Source: Leptobrachium leishanense (taxonomy: Eukaryota; Chordata; Amphibia; Anura; Megophryidae). Taken from it: a DNA stretch of 64,000 nt. Numbering within the stretch: the stretch's first letter is position 1; each line of letters opens with the position of its first letter. Both the position numbers and the translations under genes were made by a program. Of the stretch, positions 35,634 to 46,555 are shown in pieces. The stretch spans positions 48,504,153-48,568,152 of the forward strand of contig CM019069.1 of assembly GCA_009667805.1 (NCBI GenBank), given 5' to 3'. The notes under the pieces are model-generated. The model did no database searches, had not been told where the DNA came from, and worked only from the letters and a program-made list of their open reading frames with translations.

Positions 35634-36347
35634 ACATTCTTCACGCAAAAATGCACGGTAAACGCATGACTTTTTGCGCGAAGCGTTAAATGTTAACGCG
35701 TGTAAATTAACGCCGGTATTACAATCCTCGCGCATTATTTCATCCGTCAAAAAATAACGCGCGCAAAAACAGGCGCGCATTAACGTTGCACGCAGAAATC
35801 GGTGTGCGGACTGTTTTTTCACGCGCTTCAGCCAATCAGAATTAAGAACCTTAATTGTCTCATGTTAAGTTTTTGCGCCTGTCACAGTCAATCTGCGCAT
35901 ATATGCTGCATCAAAACAAAAACACGCACAATTTCTCCATTTTATTGTTTGGGTATGAGTAGAATGTGTAACTATACTTTGCTGTATTTTTTTTTTGGGC
36001 TGGTGTATTTAGTTTTCGGCCAGGAAGTTCAGATTTGCTATTAACATCAGCTTTTCAAAGACGTTAAAATTATGCGCGCAAACGCTGTGCGTTAAATTTT
36101 GCGCATAGATTGTAATACCATCCACGTACCAGCACGCAAACGCATTTGCGCTGACATTGTTAAGTATATGACGCGCAACGTACATTACGCTCACGCAGGG
36201 TTCGTGCAGGTTCACCCGCGTTAGACGTTAACACTCATTTTTTGCACGGACATTGTAATACGACGTTCAGCGCAAAGGGTTTTGCCCCACGCGTTAATGT
36301 GTTTTTGCACGGGCGCAAATGTTTGCGCGACGAATGTAAAAGAGCCC
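35634..36347. mobile_element. MITE rich in GCGCAAA motifs
   Basis: It starts GGGCTCTATTACATTC and ends GAATGTAAAAGAGCCC, with GTA on both sides (35631-35633 and 36348-36350). Inside, TTGCGCG, GCGCAAA and ACGCGT-type words recur dozens of times on both strands, and CpG is unusually well retained. No ORF is convincing. A 3-bp duplication and GGGC ends would fit a PIF/Harbinger-like element, though GTA is not the usual TWA. Confidence 0.65.
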
Positions 36348-36566
36348 GTAATGTAGAAGAAATGCATATTCTTAACAGGATTGTGTTTAATGCCTATACC
36401 TCCACAAAAACACAATAAAGTGTTAGTAAAAAGTCTACGGAAGAAGAAATTATTTCTCTTTCCAACTGCCCACGTTACTTGTTCTAAAGTAGCTTTTTAG
36501 GGAGGTGTTTTAGGTGGTGTTACTGTCAACATTTTATTTATCAGACTGAATATTTAGAATGCTTTA

Positions 36567-36993
36567 GGCTAGGGTCAGACGAACGCATTTTTCGTGTTGT
36601 CCGTGAAAAAGTCCGTTCGAACGAATGGACGTATTTTTTCACGGAATGCGCGATACCGGTCATACGATGCGCATTTTCATCCATGATTTTGTACGGATGA
36701 TCAATAAAACTCTTTTTGCGTCTGGACGTTATGTTGGCCGGACATTAGCAGCGTCTGACGTCTCCTAATCACGCACACATGCCGCTAGCGGACGCAGCTG
36801 CGCACTCAGTACGTCAGTACTAGCGGTTTGACGTTCTCAAAAAAATGTGTTCGTTTGCCACTTGCGTTGCGCGGCCGCACTTTCGTGCGGCCATTCTTTG
36901 TATGCTGCCCGGCATTGGATGTAATTTGCTGCTAGCACGGCCGTGATTAAGTGCGGCTAAACGCACGTTAATACTGCGCTCGTCTGACCCCAG
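36567..36993. mobile_element. PIF/Harbinger-type MITE, copy 1
   Basis: It begins GGCTAGGGTCAGACGAACGC after TTA. The right end CGTCTGACCCCAG has lost its last two or three bases. The internal blocks GGACGTTATGTTGGCCGG and ACGTTCTCAAAAAAATG are shared with the four other copies. Confidence 0.8.
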
Positions 36994-38599
36994 TAATGTG
37001 TTTGTAATGTGATTGTCCATGAAGCATATTTTGTGCACCGTGTTTCCTTCCGTACTGTACAACATAAAATTAGAATCCACCAGATATTAATATTAAACCA
37101 GCTTGGCACTCGAGCAACAGCTTCCCTAGGATTTACAGTCCTTTTTTTTTGATGTGCGTAGTGTATCCAAATCCTGTTTGGAAGGAAATGATGCCCCGTA
37201 GGATCCTCCAATTCTTTCTTCTTTGGCAGACTGACAATCCCGTCCCCGTGACTTTGAAATTATGAAACTGTTATGCAATCAGGCGCAATGCTTTAATCCT
37301 GAAATTTGTAGAGCGCAGGCTGTCCAAGACCCTCCATCTATTTTGGCTTTATATATATATATCTAGGTTCGGCAGCTAGCTGTATAGGATACATTACCAG
37401 ATAGAAGATGCACAAAATCACTGTATCATCCCGCCTGAATGTGCTAAGTATACATCACATGTGTAAAATAATTGCTGTGCTTATATTTATTTACAAATAA
37501 CCTGGCAGTGAGAGAATAAATAATAACATCCAGTGTATCCGCTTGTTCAGAGAATATTTGATTTAGAGAAAAGCGCAGCTACATAATATGTTCATAGCTC
37601 ATTTTATTGCACTGCCCTGGCATACTGGGGGCATTTTATGCGCCGAATGCACAAATATACAGAAGAAATAATTAATAACATACCACATGGCACATATACC
37701 ACATGAACATCTCTAGATCTCCTTCCATCTTTTATTAATTGTCACAGAAAAGCCCATAAATTAATTAAGTGAATTAAGTATTCATTTTTGCACACCTATT
37801 TAATATGCTGCTTGATGCCAAGCGCAGAACAACTTTGTGATTATTTTGGGCAGGTTGTAATTGGCGAGAAGGCAAGCTTTGTGGGGGTTTTTATTAACTT
37901 GCAATCAATACTTAGCCAGATGTTACGGATGATGTGTTTTATTATCTCCTATGCAGTGTTATGTAATCTGACATGAGCAGTTAATCCTATCATCATCCAT
38001 GAAAATGTGGTTATGTGGTTATGATTTAGGTCACCACCTAGTGCACAACATATCAGATGACCAAGGGCACTGCACCCCGGGGAATGTTGCTGGAGTTGTA
38101 GCCACGTTTTGCAAGACTTTTCAGTTGATTGATGCGGCCCTTAATGTAATTTCCAAAATGACCAACATACCTTATTTACACCACGTGATTTCTCACAACC
38201 TTTATTACGGTTAACGGTAGGGCCACCCTGTACCTTTTGTTGGGCCCTAATCAAAGTAGTCGGCCACCAGGTCTCACCAGCCTTGTGGTCCGATGGCTGG
38301 GGGATACAATGGAAGAGGTGGGGGAGTGCGCTTCGTTCTTTGGTGTCCACACTTATGAAGTATGTTCGCAGGAATTCGCTGTATGGGTTTTGGAACACTG
38401 GCCTGTTGAACAACCAAGGGGGAAAAGAATGTATGGAAATATATATTTTTTTCCCCACCCTTATGTGGAGCCAGGGCCTCGGCTCTGCTATCCCCTCCCC
38501 AAGCAATATAGATATAGCAAGGTGGTAAGAGGATTCCTTAGGAGCTGTGAGGGGAGGCGAGGAGTCAAGCACGTCAGTAGCGACGGTGGTCGTGGAAGA
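36994..38599. other. Intron, nothing recognised
   Basis: AT-rich intron with a short TA run at 37352. Frames at 38141-38719 have no family resemblance. The stretch 38010-38110 (CACCACCTAGTG, GGAGTTGTAGCC) may belong to an unrecognised hAT-like repeat. Confidence 0.4.
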
Positions 38600-38814
38600 A
38601 ATCCTTTCCCGGCTGGGTGGAGTAGAGGTAACATCACTGCTCTGCATGGAGAGAGTCTGTGGAGTCATGGGGTCGATCCCAGCGAGCAACCTCTCCAGTA
38701 AGTGTCGTTGGCAAGACACCTAACGGTACATACTCGCCACCCAGGACATACTTGAAAACGAGAGAAATCTCAATGTATCCTTCCTGGTAAAATCCTTTCT
38801 CAAAAAAAAAAAAT
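38600..38814 (+). mobile_element. tRNA-derived SINE with LINE-type tail
   Basis: GTCATGGGGTCGATCCCAGC (about 38665) looks like a tRNA B box, preceded at a suitable distance by an A-box-like GTAGAGGTAA. Then comes a body with TAAGTGTCGTTGGCAAGACA and a 3' segment GACATACTTGAAAACGAGAG...CCTTCCTGGTAAAATCC, ending in poly(A). That 3' segment matches the tail of the LINE fragment at 46185-46553, the usual sign of a SINE mobilised by a partner LINE. Confidence 0.6.
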
Positions 38815-39607
38815 GATGCCGATGTACAAACAGAAAATGTATTTAATATCCTGAAAATGTGCATGTTTCCATGGTAGATATCATATGCATGATGAGAAAA
38901 GCACATGATGGAGCTGATTGAACATCTGATGACCAAGACATTGTGTGCCCTTACAGAACCTTCACAGTATAATTGTTCCTCTATGAAACCTTGGACAAAT
39001 ACAAGGACAGAATGATCAAGGTTTGCAGAGACAGATTTAGTGACTGTCCTTGGAAATTTCTTAGGATCTGTGTTCTTTACACCATGGAAATTTGGTTCAA
39101 TGAAGAACCCATCAATCTCGTCAAGCCTCGTATCAGAGACTGATTTCATTCCTTGATCCATTAAATAAATATTGTTGTCTCTTCTCAGCCTTTTGATCAC
39201 GATCGATTGTAAAAACGAGCGTTGTCCCTTTTATTCAGATTTTTTTATTTATTCTGCGGGTAGTAGTTTGTCTGAATGCATAGAAAGCTTAGAGGGTTTT
39301 TCACTAATGTACAGTAGCTATGATAGTGAAATATCCAAAACAGCGCATACTGTTGGTGGCATAACATATCAAAAGTGTATAGCAGTGATCAAATAGCACA
39401 TACAGTATATATGTGCTTAAACGTCCAGTGAAAAAACGTGAAGTTCAATGAATAAATAATACTTATATGCAATCATCGAGGATGTATCCTTTCTGTTCTC
39501 TTGATGGTTCTCAAAGACAAAAAGGATGACAAAAACATAAAAACAATAGTGTAGCCAGAAAAGAACGTCTAGTTCTTTTTTTAATGTAAGAGGAAAATCA
39601 CTCACAT

Positions 39608-40138
39608 TTAACTCCTTCACTACCGATATCGAGATATCTCGGGCTTCAAAGGCACCACCTGGTGCCCCGATATCGAGATATCTCGGGCTTCAAAGGCACC
39701 ACCTGGTACCCCGATATCGAGATAACTCGAACTGCTGGTCTGCAGCCCAAAAGCAAACGAAATTTGTTTGCTGCAAAGAATTTTGTTTAGGGGCACCTTC
39801 TGCAGCCCAAAAGCAAAGTTTTAGCCCTGTGGGCATAATGCCCAAAGAGCTCAAACTGTAAAATCAGCTGCTGAAAACTCTGATATATCGGGCATCCGAT
39901 GCAGGGAAAAAAAGAAAAAAAAATAGACCAGCCGCTCAAATGGATGTAACTCAATTTGGCAGTAGATGTCACCATCTACTGGCCAAAATAGGTTGTTTAC
40001 TACAAGAAGTACAATGGGAATAAGCTCAAATATTTCTTTATAATTAATTAAAAATGATTTTACAAAAAAAACCTAAAAACAAAAACTGGTTTCTGACAAT
40101 GTTTTTTTGGAAAATCACTTGGTATGGAAGGGGGTTAA
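39608..40138. mobile_element. piggyBac-like TTAA MITE
   Basis: It starts TTAACTCCTTCACTACCG and ends TTGGTATGGAAGGGGGTTAA, with TTAA on both ends. The empty site is visible at 58015-58020, where the same flanks meet as ACAAATTATAGAGCC. It contains two and a half copies of a 45-bp palindrome-bearing unit. Confidence 0.75.
39622..39735. repeat. Tandem palindromic unit CGATATCGAGATATCTCG
   Basis: CCGATATCGAGATATCTCGG followed by GCTTCAAAGGCACCACCTGG recurs every 45-46 bp (about 39624, 39669 and 39714, the last diverging to GATAACTCG). Each unit carries overlapping GATATC palindromes just inside the left terminus, where a transposase could bind. Confidence 0.85.
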
Positions 40139-40211
40139 TAGAGCCTAATCAGGTCCCGGCTCTAAGGTGAAACACCTCTGGCCAAATTAAATGTGAGTTT
40201 TTTTCCTCTTA

Positions 40212-40647
40212 GGCTAGGGACAGATGAGCGCATTTTCTGCGGCCACCGTCAAAATGTACGTCGATGCGTGCGCACGCATTTTTTCACAGAATACGCTTAA
40301 GTGGTCAGACGATGCGCAATTCTGGACGTATTTCATGACGATGGGGTGAAAAGAAGTCTAGGGAAATCCGGCTGTTTGAACGTTATGTTGGCCGCACACT
40401 AGCAGCGTCTGACATCTCCTAATCACGCACACACGCTGCTATGCGGACGCAGCGCACTCTGTACGTCAGTACCAGCGGTTTAACGTTCTCGAAAAAATGC
40501 GTTCATTTTCCACTTGCGTTGTGCAGCCGGACTTTTGTGCGACCGTACTTCGTATATTGGCTGTCATTGCCCGTCATCTGCTGCTAGTGCGGCCGTGATT
40601 ATGTGCGCCAGAACGCGCGTTCGCACTGCCTCAGTCTGACCCTAGCC
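40212..40647. mobile_element. PIF/Harbinger-type MITE, copy 2
   Basis: The ends are GGCTAGGGACAGATGAGCGC and CAGTCTGACCCTAGCC, with a TTA duplication at 40209-40211 and 40648-40650. The opposite arm of the host foldback shows the empty site AATGTAAGAGGAAAA, proving the three-base duplication. Confidence 0.88.
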
Positions 40648-40713
40648 TTACATTAAAAAGGAACTAGACCTTCTTTTCTGGCTACACTACTGTTATTATG
40701 GTTTTGTCCACAG

Positions 40714-41639
40714 ACATTTTTTTATGACCAGCCAGCGTATAACATAGTGAAATCTAAATAATATAGCTTTTAATTTTTAGATTTTGAACATATTTAAAAA
40801 AAAGGGGAGAAATCTAAACAGACTTTTATGAAAAACCTGGAATTTCTTTACCTTGTTCTTTCAGTCATTTTTTCATAACCCATGTTTTTGTTCCTTAACC
40901 TGTAAAATTCTTAAGGAATGCTATCTGGAGAAATAAAAAATTAGACAAAATGATGTATCTTGATTCATTCTTCTCGTGAGTTTCCCTGGCCATTCTCCTA
41001 CAAAGGAAGGTAACCACCAGCTAATCCTAGATAAGCATGAATTCACATGAATAGGTATAAAGCCATGAATATGTTACATGCCATTAATATATGTAACACT
41101 CAAATTAAAGATGTCTTGCCCTGGGTGTGATACTAGTGATTCCATTAAAATATAGTATTTTATCTGCTCGTGTTGGCATTCCACTGAGAGAGGAAGATAT
41201 TGTTTCCAAGCTGGCATGCTTATCTGTCCGCCAATGCTATTACCTGACTCCATGGTCTCTTTCAAATAAGATCATCCCTTTTCTCTCCATCCAAATGCAA
41301 AACCTTAATCTCCTCAAAACCTTTTGAAGGTATTTAATCAATCCACGTTTAAGTGAAATTTAGTTTCCTTTGTATATATGTGTCTTTCAGGACCTATCAT
41401 TGCATGGCGTGTAAATTTATTCTTTTAATCTTTTTTTTTTTTTTCAGCCAGTAAAACACTGTTGGCGTTGGCAGTGATCTATGAGTATTATGAATTGAAC
41501 TTGTGTCAAGTGTGTTTAAAGAGTAAGACCACTCAAGTAAAAAGTATTTTAAAGATGAAATAATTTACTTTTTCAAAGTATTAGAATAATTTGTGTTGCA
41601 TAATCCATCGATTTTTGAGAAGAAAAAACAACATTATTT
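40714..41639. other. Intron, nothing recognised
   Basis: AT-rich intron. TTTTTTTTTTTTTTCAG at 41440 is an attractive acceptor, but the following sequence does not encode the expected next EPAC2 residues (KYRQYMAG) and I do not call an exon. Confidence 0.45.
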
Positions 41640-44245
41640 TGCCCCAGTTTCCCCTTTTTCTACAACTACAACCTGCATCTCTCCCACCTGCACCTACCAG
41701 CATCTCCCTCCACCCCCATCCCTCTCCTTCTCCTCCTTCGAGACACACTGCATCCGCCTGTTCTCTCCTCTGGCTCTCAGGGTGGCAGTCATCTACCGCC
41801 CACCGGGACCAACCTCCCAGTTCTTTGACCACTTTGCTACCTGGCTTTCTCACTTCCTGTCTTCTCAATCTTCCATGCCTAATTCTCGGGGACTTGAACA
41901 TTCCCATTGATGATCCTTCCGCCCCTGCTGCCTCCAAACTTCTTTCACTCACGTCCTCCCTTGGACTCACACAATCCTCCCTCCTCCCTACCCACCGCGA
42001 TGGTCACGCTATTGACCTTGTCTTTTCCAACCTCTGCTCCATTTCTGAGTTCAAATGTCGCGCTTTCCCCATCTCTGACCACCACCTTCTCTCTTTCAAC
42101 CTATCTGGACTTCCTAAACACCCTGCTCCCCCACCCCGCACACACACTCGCAGAAATCTACATGCTGTGGACCCCCATCAATTCTCCAACCTACTTCACC
42201 ACCTCCCTCATACCTCATCCTTCACCTGCCCTGATGCTGCCACTAATCACTACAACACTACGCTTATCTCTGCTCTAGACACTCTTGCTCCACTTCGACT
42301 CTGTAAGGCCCCACGCCGCCAGCTTCAGCCCTGGCACACCCTCCAGACTCGCTACCTGCAAAGATGCTCCCGCACTGCAGAGCGTGCCTGGAGGAAATCC
42401 CGCTCTGAAGCTGATTTTGTTCACTTCAAGTTTATTCTCTGGTCATACACCTCTGCCCTCCACTTGGCCAAACAATCCTTCTTCTCATCTCTTATATCTA
42501 CGCTGTCCTCCAACCCTAAACGGCTCTGGTCCACCTTCAACACCCTCCTCTACCCACCTGCACCTCCCCCCTCAGCTGCCTTCAGCGCTCAAGACCTGGC
42601 AGATTACTTCCTCAGTAAAACTTTAACTATCAGAAGCAACATCCCAACACAAGATAGTTATCTGCCACCTCCACTCCCACAGGTCCCCTCTGCCACCCTC
42701 TGCCGCTTCCTCCCAGCCACTGAGGAGGAAGTCAATTCCTTATTGTCCTCCTCACATCTCACCACGTGCCCGCTCAACTCCATTCCCTCACATCTAATTC
42801 CTCCCGTCTCCTCCTCCCTCACCCCTGCTCTCACACACATCTTCAACCTATCTCTCTCCACTGGCTCCTTTCCATCTGCCTTCAAACACGCGCTAGTTAC
42901 CCCTTTACTAAAGAAACCATCCCTAGATCCCAACTCTCCATCCAACTACCGCCCTGTATCCCTGCTTCCCTTCACATCAAAGCTCTTAGAAAAACTAGTC
43001 TTCAACCGCCTCTCCCTCTTCCTGTCCTCCAATTCCCTACTTGACTCCCTGCAATCTGGCTTCCGTCCCCTACACTCAACTGAAACTGCCCTCACCAAAG
43101 TCACCAACGACCTCCTAACTGCTAAAAAACACGGCCACTATTCTATTCTCATCCTGCTTGACCTCTCAGCTGCTTTTGACACTGTTGACCACCCCCTCCT
43201 TCTACAGACCCTCAACTCTCTGGGTCTCGGTGACACTGCACTTGCTTGGGTTGACTCCTATTTATCCAACAGGTCCTTCTGTGTGTCCTTTGCTGGTAAC
43301 TCCTCCTCCTCATTGCCTCTATCTGTTGGCGTACCTCAAGGCTCTGTCCTTGGTCCTCTGCTCTTTTCCATCTACACCTCCTCCCTGGGCAAAATCATCA
43401 ACAGCTTTGGCTTTAATTACCACCTCTACGCTGATGACCCTCAGATCTACCTCTCTACCCCTGATCTCTCTCCCCCTGTCCTCTCAAAAGTCAGTGACTG
43501 TTTATCTGGCATCTCCTCCTGGATGGCCTCCCACCACCTAAAGATCAACATGTCAAAGACTGAACTCCTACTTATTCCTCCCTCCAATGCCTCCCCACCT
43601 CCTATCTCCCCATCAAACCAAGTTCGCTGCCTTGGAGTTACACTTGACTCTGCTCTTTCCTTCATCCCCCACATCAAGTCTCTTTCCTCCTCCTGCCGAT
43701 ACCAACTGCGTAATATTTCAAGAATTCGGCCATTTCTTACCGCTGTCACCACAAAACAACTCATACACACCCTGGTAATCTCCCGACTCGACTATTGCAA
43801 TAATCTCTTATCTGGCCTCCCTCTGTCCCGCCTCTCCCCCCTACAATCCATCCTGAACGCCTCCGCCAGGCTAATTCACCTCACCCGCCGCTCTGTCTCT
43901 GCCGCTCCCCTCTGCGAGTCCCTTCACTGGCTCCCCATCCACTGCAGAATTAAGTTCAAAATCCTTATCCTTACCTACAAAACCCTCACTAACTCAGCTC
44001 CCCACTACCTGTCCTCACTAATCACCAAATACACCCCAGCCCGCTGCCTAAGGTCAAACAGTGACCTGCGCCTGGCTTCTCCCCGCCTCACCTCTTCCCA
44101 TGATAGACTGCAGGATTTCTCACACGCGGCCCCCACTCTCTGGAACGCTATCCCTCGTACTGTCAGACTTTCCCCTAACTTCTCTTCCTTCAAACGCTCC
44201 CTTAAAACATTCCTGTTTGGGGAAGCCTACCACCCAACTCACTGA
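41591..44245 (+). pseudogene. LINE ORF: endonuclease remnant and reverse transcriptase
   Basis: This 884-codon frame is the ORF2-type protein of a Rex1/CR1-like non-LTR retrotransposon. The endonuclease part shows [14 protein letters not shown] and [13 protein letters not shown]; an earlier endonuclease piece, [17 protein letters not shown], sits in another frame, so there is a frameshift near 41875. The reverse transcriptase shows [56 protein letters not shown] and the catalytic box YADD, followed by Pro-Gln where Thr-Gln is usual. It ends [11 protein letters not shown] and a stop codon. Domain order and C-terminal length fit the clade. The 5' part of the endonuclease is missing. Confidence 0.92.
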
Positions 44246-44480
44246 CGCAACCATCAATCACTCTCACCTTACAGTCCTCTCCTCCTGTTTCCAACCCCAA
44301 CCCTCCCAGATGGTGAGTTCCTACGGGAATAGGGCCCTCATCTCCTCCTGTACTGTTTGTCAAATGTTGTTTAATGTATTGTAACCCTGTCTATACTGTG
44401 CTTATTGTACAGCGCTGCGGAATATGCTGGTGCTTTATAAATAAAGAATAATAATAATAATAATAATAATCACTTGATTG
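41640..44480 (+). mobile_element. Rex1/CR1-like LINE, 5' truncated
   Basis: It consists of the ORF above plus a 235-bp 3' untranslated region with TGTACAGCGCTGCGGAATAT and a tail of TAATAATAATAATAATAAT instead of poly(A), as in this group of LINEs. Three other fragments of the same tail are in the window (17318-17840, 47735-47860 and the 27860 minisatellite theme). The target duplication was not resolved. Confidence 0.88.
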
Positions 44481-44873
44481 GCTTCTACGTGTTTGTGTTG
44501 GGCAGAAAACAACATGGGTGTCAGGTCCCGGCAGACGCCATGCTGCTTCCCCGACTCTTCGGACTCACCAGGGTCCCACTTGCATCCTCCAAGGTGGCAT
44601 GGGGGTCACACGCCGCTCTCTCGGCTGGGATGTGCGGGCTGTCGGGTCCAGGCGCCGGCAGCGGGGTCCTCCTCCTGTCACGATGGTGAGGACTCCTTGT
44701 AGTTCGGACGGGTCGGCATGCGCACGGCGGGTCAGGCGGGGAATTGGCCTCGGCGTCCACTATAGGAGCGGCGTCTGCGGTGACGCTGGGGATCTCCCCT
44801 GCTGCTCCAATCATGGAGGAGTGGGACTGGAGGGGCGAGGCTAGTAGGTAGGCGGGACTGGCTCCTGACTCCC

Positions 44874-44880
44874 TATAAAA
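44874..44880 (+). promoter_or_regulatory. TATA box of the solo LTR
   Basis: TATAAAA lies in CCCTATAAAACCCATGAGTG, followed about 30 bases later by AGATAAGACACTCATTC, a plausible start region. This is inferred from position and motif only. Confidence 0.45.
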
Positions 44881-45155
44881 CCCATGAGTGCCAGAGATAA
44901 GACACTCATTCGTTTTGTTCTATCATAGTAGTAAGAGCTCTATAAAGTTAACCCTCACCCTCCTGATTATTGGCTACCTGATCCCTGTATCTCTCCAGGA
45001 CCATTATATTGGACTTCTCCCTGTGTCCCCTTAACTCAGGGAGAGACCACGTTGCCAACCTCAGCTTACCAACACTATTTCGAAACTTGCCGCCAGCCCT
45101 GAACTCGGAACGCCTAGACTATCTTTATCGACTTTTCCTTGGAAACCACGCCTAA

Positions 45156-45582
45156 GGCTAGGGTCAGACGAACGCATTTTTCGCGTCGACCGTGGAAAAG
45201 TGCGGTCGAACGAACGGACATATTTTTTCACGGAATACGCGGTAGCGGTCATACGATGCGCCTTTTCGTCCGTGATTTTGTACGGATCATCAATAAAACA
45301 CTTTTTGTGTCTGGACGTTATGTTGGCCGGACATTAGCAGCGTCTGATGTCTCCCAATCACACACACACGCCGCTATGCGGCCGCAGCGCACTCTGTACG
45401 TCAGTAGTAGCGGTTTGACGTTCTCGAAAAAATGCGTTCGTTTGCCACTTGCGTTGCGCGGACGAACTTTCGTGCGGCCGTACTTCGTGTGTTCCCCGGC
45501 ATTGGACGTCATTTGCTGCTAGCACGGCCGTGATTTTGTGCGGCTAAACGCACGTTAAAGCTGCGTTCGTCTGACCCTAGCC
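45156..45582. mobile_element. PIF/Harbinger-type MITE, copy 3
   Basis: This copy has the best-preserved termini: GGCTAGGGTCAGACGAACGC and GCGTTCGTCTGACCCTAGCC. The flanks are TAA at the left and TTA at the right, so the TWA duplication differs by one base. Confidence 0.85.
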
Positions 45583-45637
45583 TTAATCGCCTAAATCTCT
45601 GCATCCTGGGTTCCACTTCCAAATCCCTAACAATGGA

Positions 45638-46180
45638 GTTTGACATCACACTGACATCACATCATTAAGTAAAAGGAATAGCATCTTAAGAGAGCTGTAA
45701 CCCTGAACATTCATGTAGATGTTAAGTATTATCTAAACAAATAATTTGAAACAGTGGTGATCTTGTTTCATAATCAGCATCTCAAGAAAAGGAGTTCCAC
45801 GTCAACACAAATTCTATTCAATGTGTAGGTTGAATGAAATTATAGTGTAAGTTGAGAGCAGAGGTACAACGACATCAGCCTAAAACTTTCACTCAGTCTG
45901 AGGCATTTGTTTTGCCTCTGTTCTGGTGGAGCATTTGCTGTAGGTGCATCATTCTACCAAATATTATATGATATGTAACCATGCTATCTTTTCAGGTAAT
46001 GATAATACCCAGGGGTTCCTTCTCTCTCATCCCCTAGCCAAGAGCGTACTTTGTCCACTCCTCTTTTCTCCTGGTCAATAGGGTTCAGTATAGGTCTTTC
46101 CCTTCTTTTTGCCATTACCCTGTTATGGTTTTCCCTTCAGCGTGCTGCTTTGTCTCTCTGTCCATTATTCTGGATTTTGA
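45638..46180. other. Intron, nothing recognised
   Basis: Sequence between the solo LTR and a LINE fragment. No element ends or coding similarity were seen. Confidence 0.4.
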
Positions 46181-46184
46181 TCAT

Positions 46185-46553
46185 TGGCCTGATTTAGTAA
46201 GGCCTGCACCTTACTTGCAATACCACAATACAATAAGAAAGTGGCTCGATCCTCATTTTCCTACAGAGCACTGCAAATATGGAATAACCTCCCAAACGCC
46301 ATCAAATCTTCCCCATTAACATACCTCAATACAGTATGCACCTGTAAACATGTAACTTAATGACTATTTCCTACATATTTATTTTCTGTTAATCTGTATA
46401 TTTTTGTTTTCTAATATCTTGCATTTTATTACTTTGTATTTCTGTAACGACTGTAACATTTCAATGTTCTTGAACCCAGGACATACTTGAAAACAAGAGA
46501 AATCTTAATGTATCCTTCCTGGTAAAATCCTTTATAAATAAATAAATAAATTT
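46185..46553 (+). mobile_element. LINE 3' end fragment (second LINE family)
   Basis: The plus strand encodes a decayed C-terminus around LQIWNNLPNAIKSSP, a motif at the end of many CR1/L2-type ORFs. It is followed by GACATACTTGAAAACAAGAG and CCTTCCTGGTAAAATCC and a TAAATAAATAAATAAAT tail. It is a different family from the LINE at 41640 and the likely partner of the SINE at 38600. Confidence 0.65.
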
Positions 46554-46555
46554 AC

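Larger units (their letters stand above)
39527..40713. repeat. Foldback repeat hosting two MITEs
   Basis: The left arm 39527-39607 and the right arm, read as complement from 40713, share TAGTGTAGCCAGAAAAGAA, TCTAGTTC and AATGTAAGAGGAAAA. The middle is interrupted by a TTAA element (39608-40138). The right arm is interrupted by a Harbinger-type MITE (40212-40647). Each uninterrupted sequence survives elsewhere in the window (left arm; 58003-58050). Confidence 0.7.
44519..45632 (+). mobile_element. Solo LTR with a nested MITE
   Basis: It begins TGTCAGGTCCCGGCAG and ends CAAATCCCTAACA. The flanks are ATGGG (44514-44518) and ATGGA (45633-45637), a 5-bp duplication with one change. TATAAAA at 44874-44880 follows a GC-rich upstream part, so transcription would run on the plus strand. 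A Harbinger-type MITE (45156-45582) lies in the 3' third; without it the LTR is about 690 bp. No coding sequence is attached. Confidence 0.65.

Noticed and set aside
38600..38700. A functional tRNA gene
   Set aside because: Only box-like elements are present; there is no full cloverleaf and the sequence runs into a LINE-type tail, so it is a SINE.
41400..41600. Strong acceptor-like TTTTTTTTTTTTTTCAG as a candidate next RAPGEF4 exon
   Set aside because: The downstream translation does not continue the EPAC2 sequence in any frame and no matching donor was seen.
44474..45522. Several frames of 70-130 codons
   Set aside because: They fall in a GC-rich solo LTR and a MITE; the MITE frame recurs in other copies only because the DNA does.
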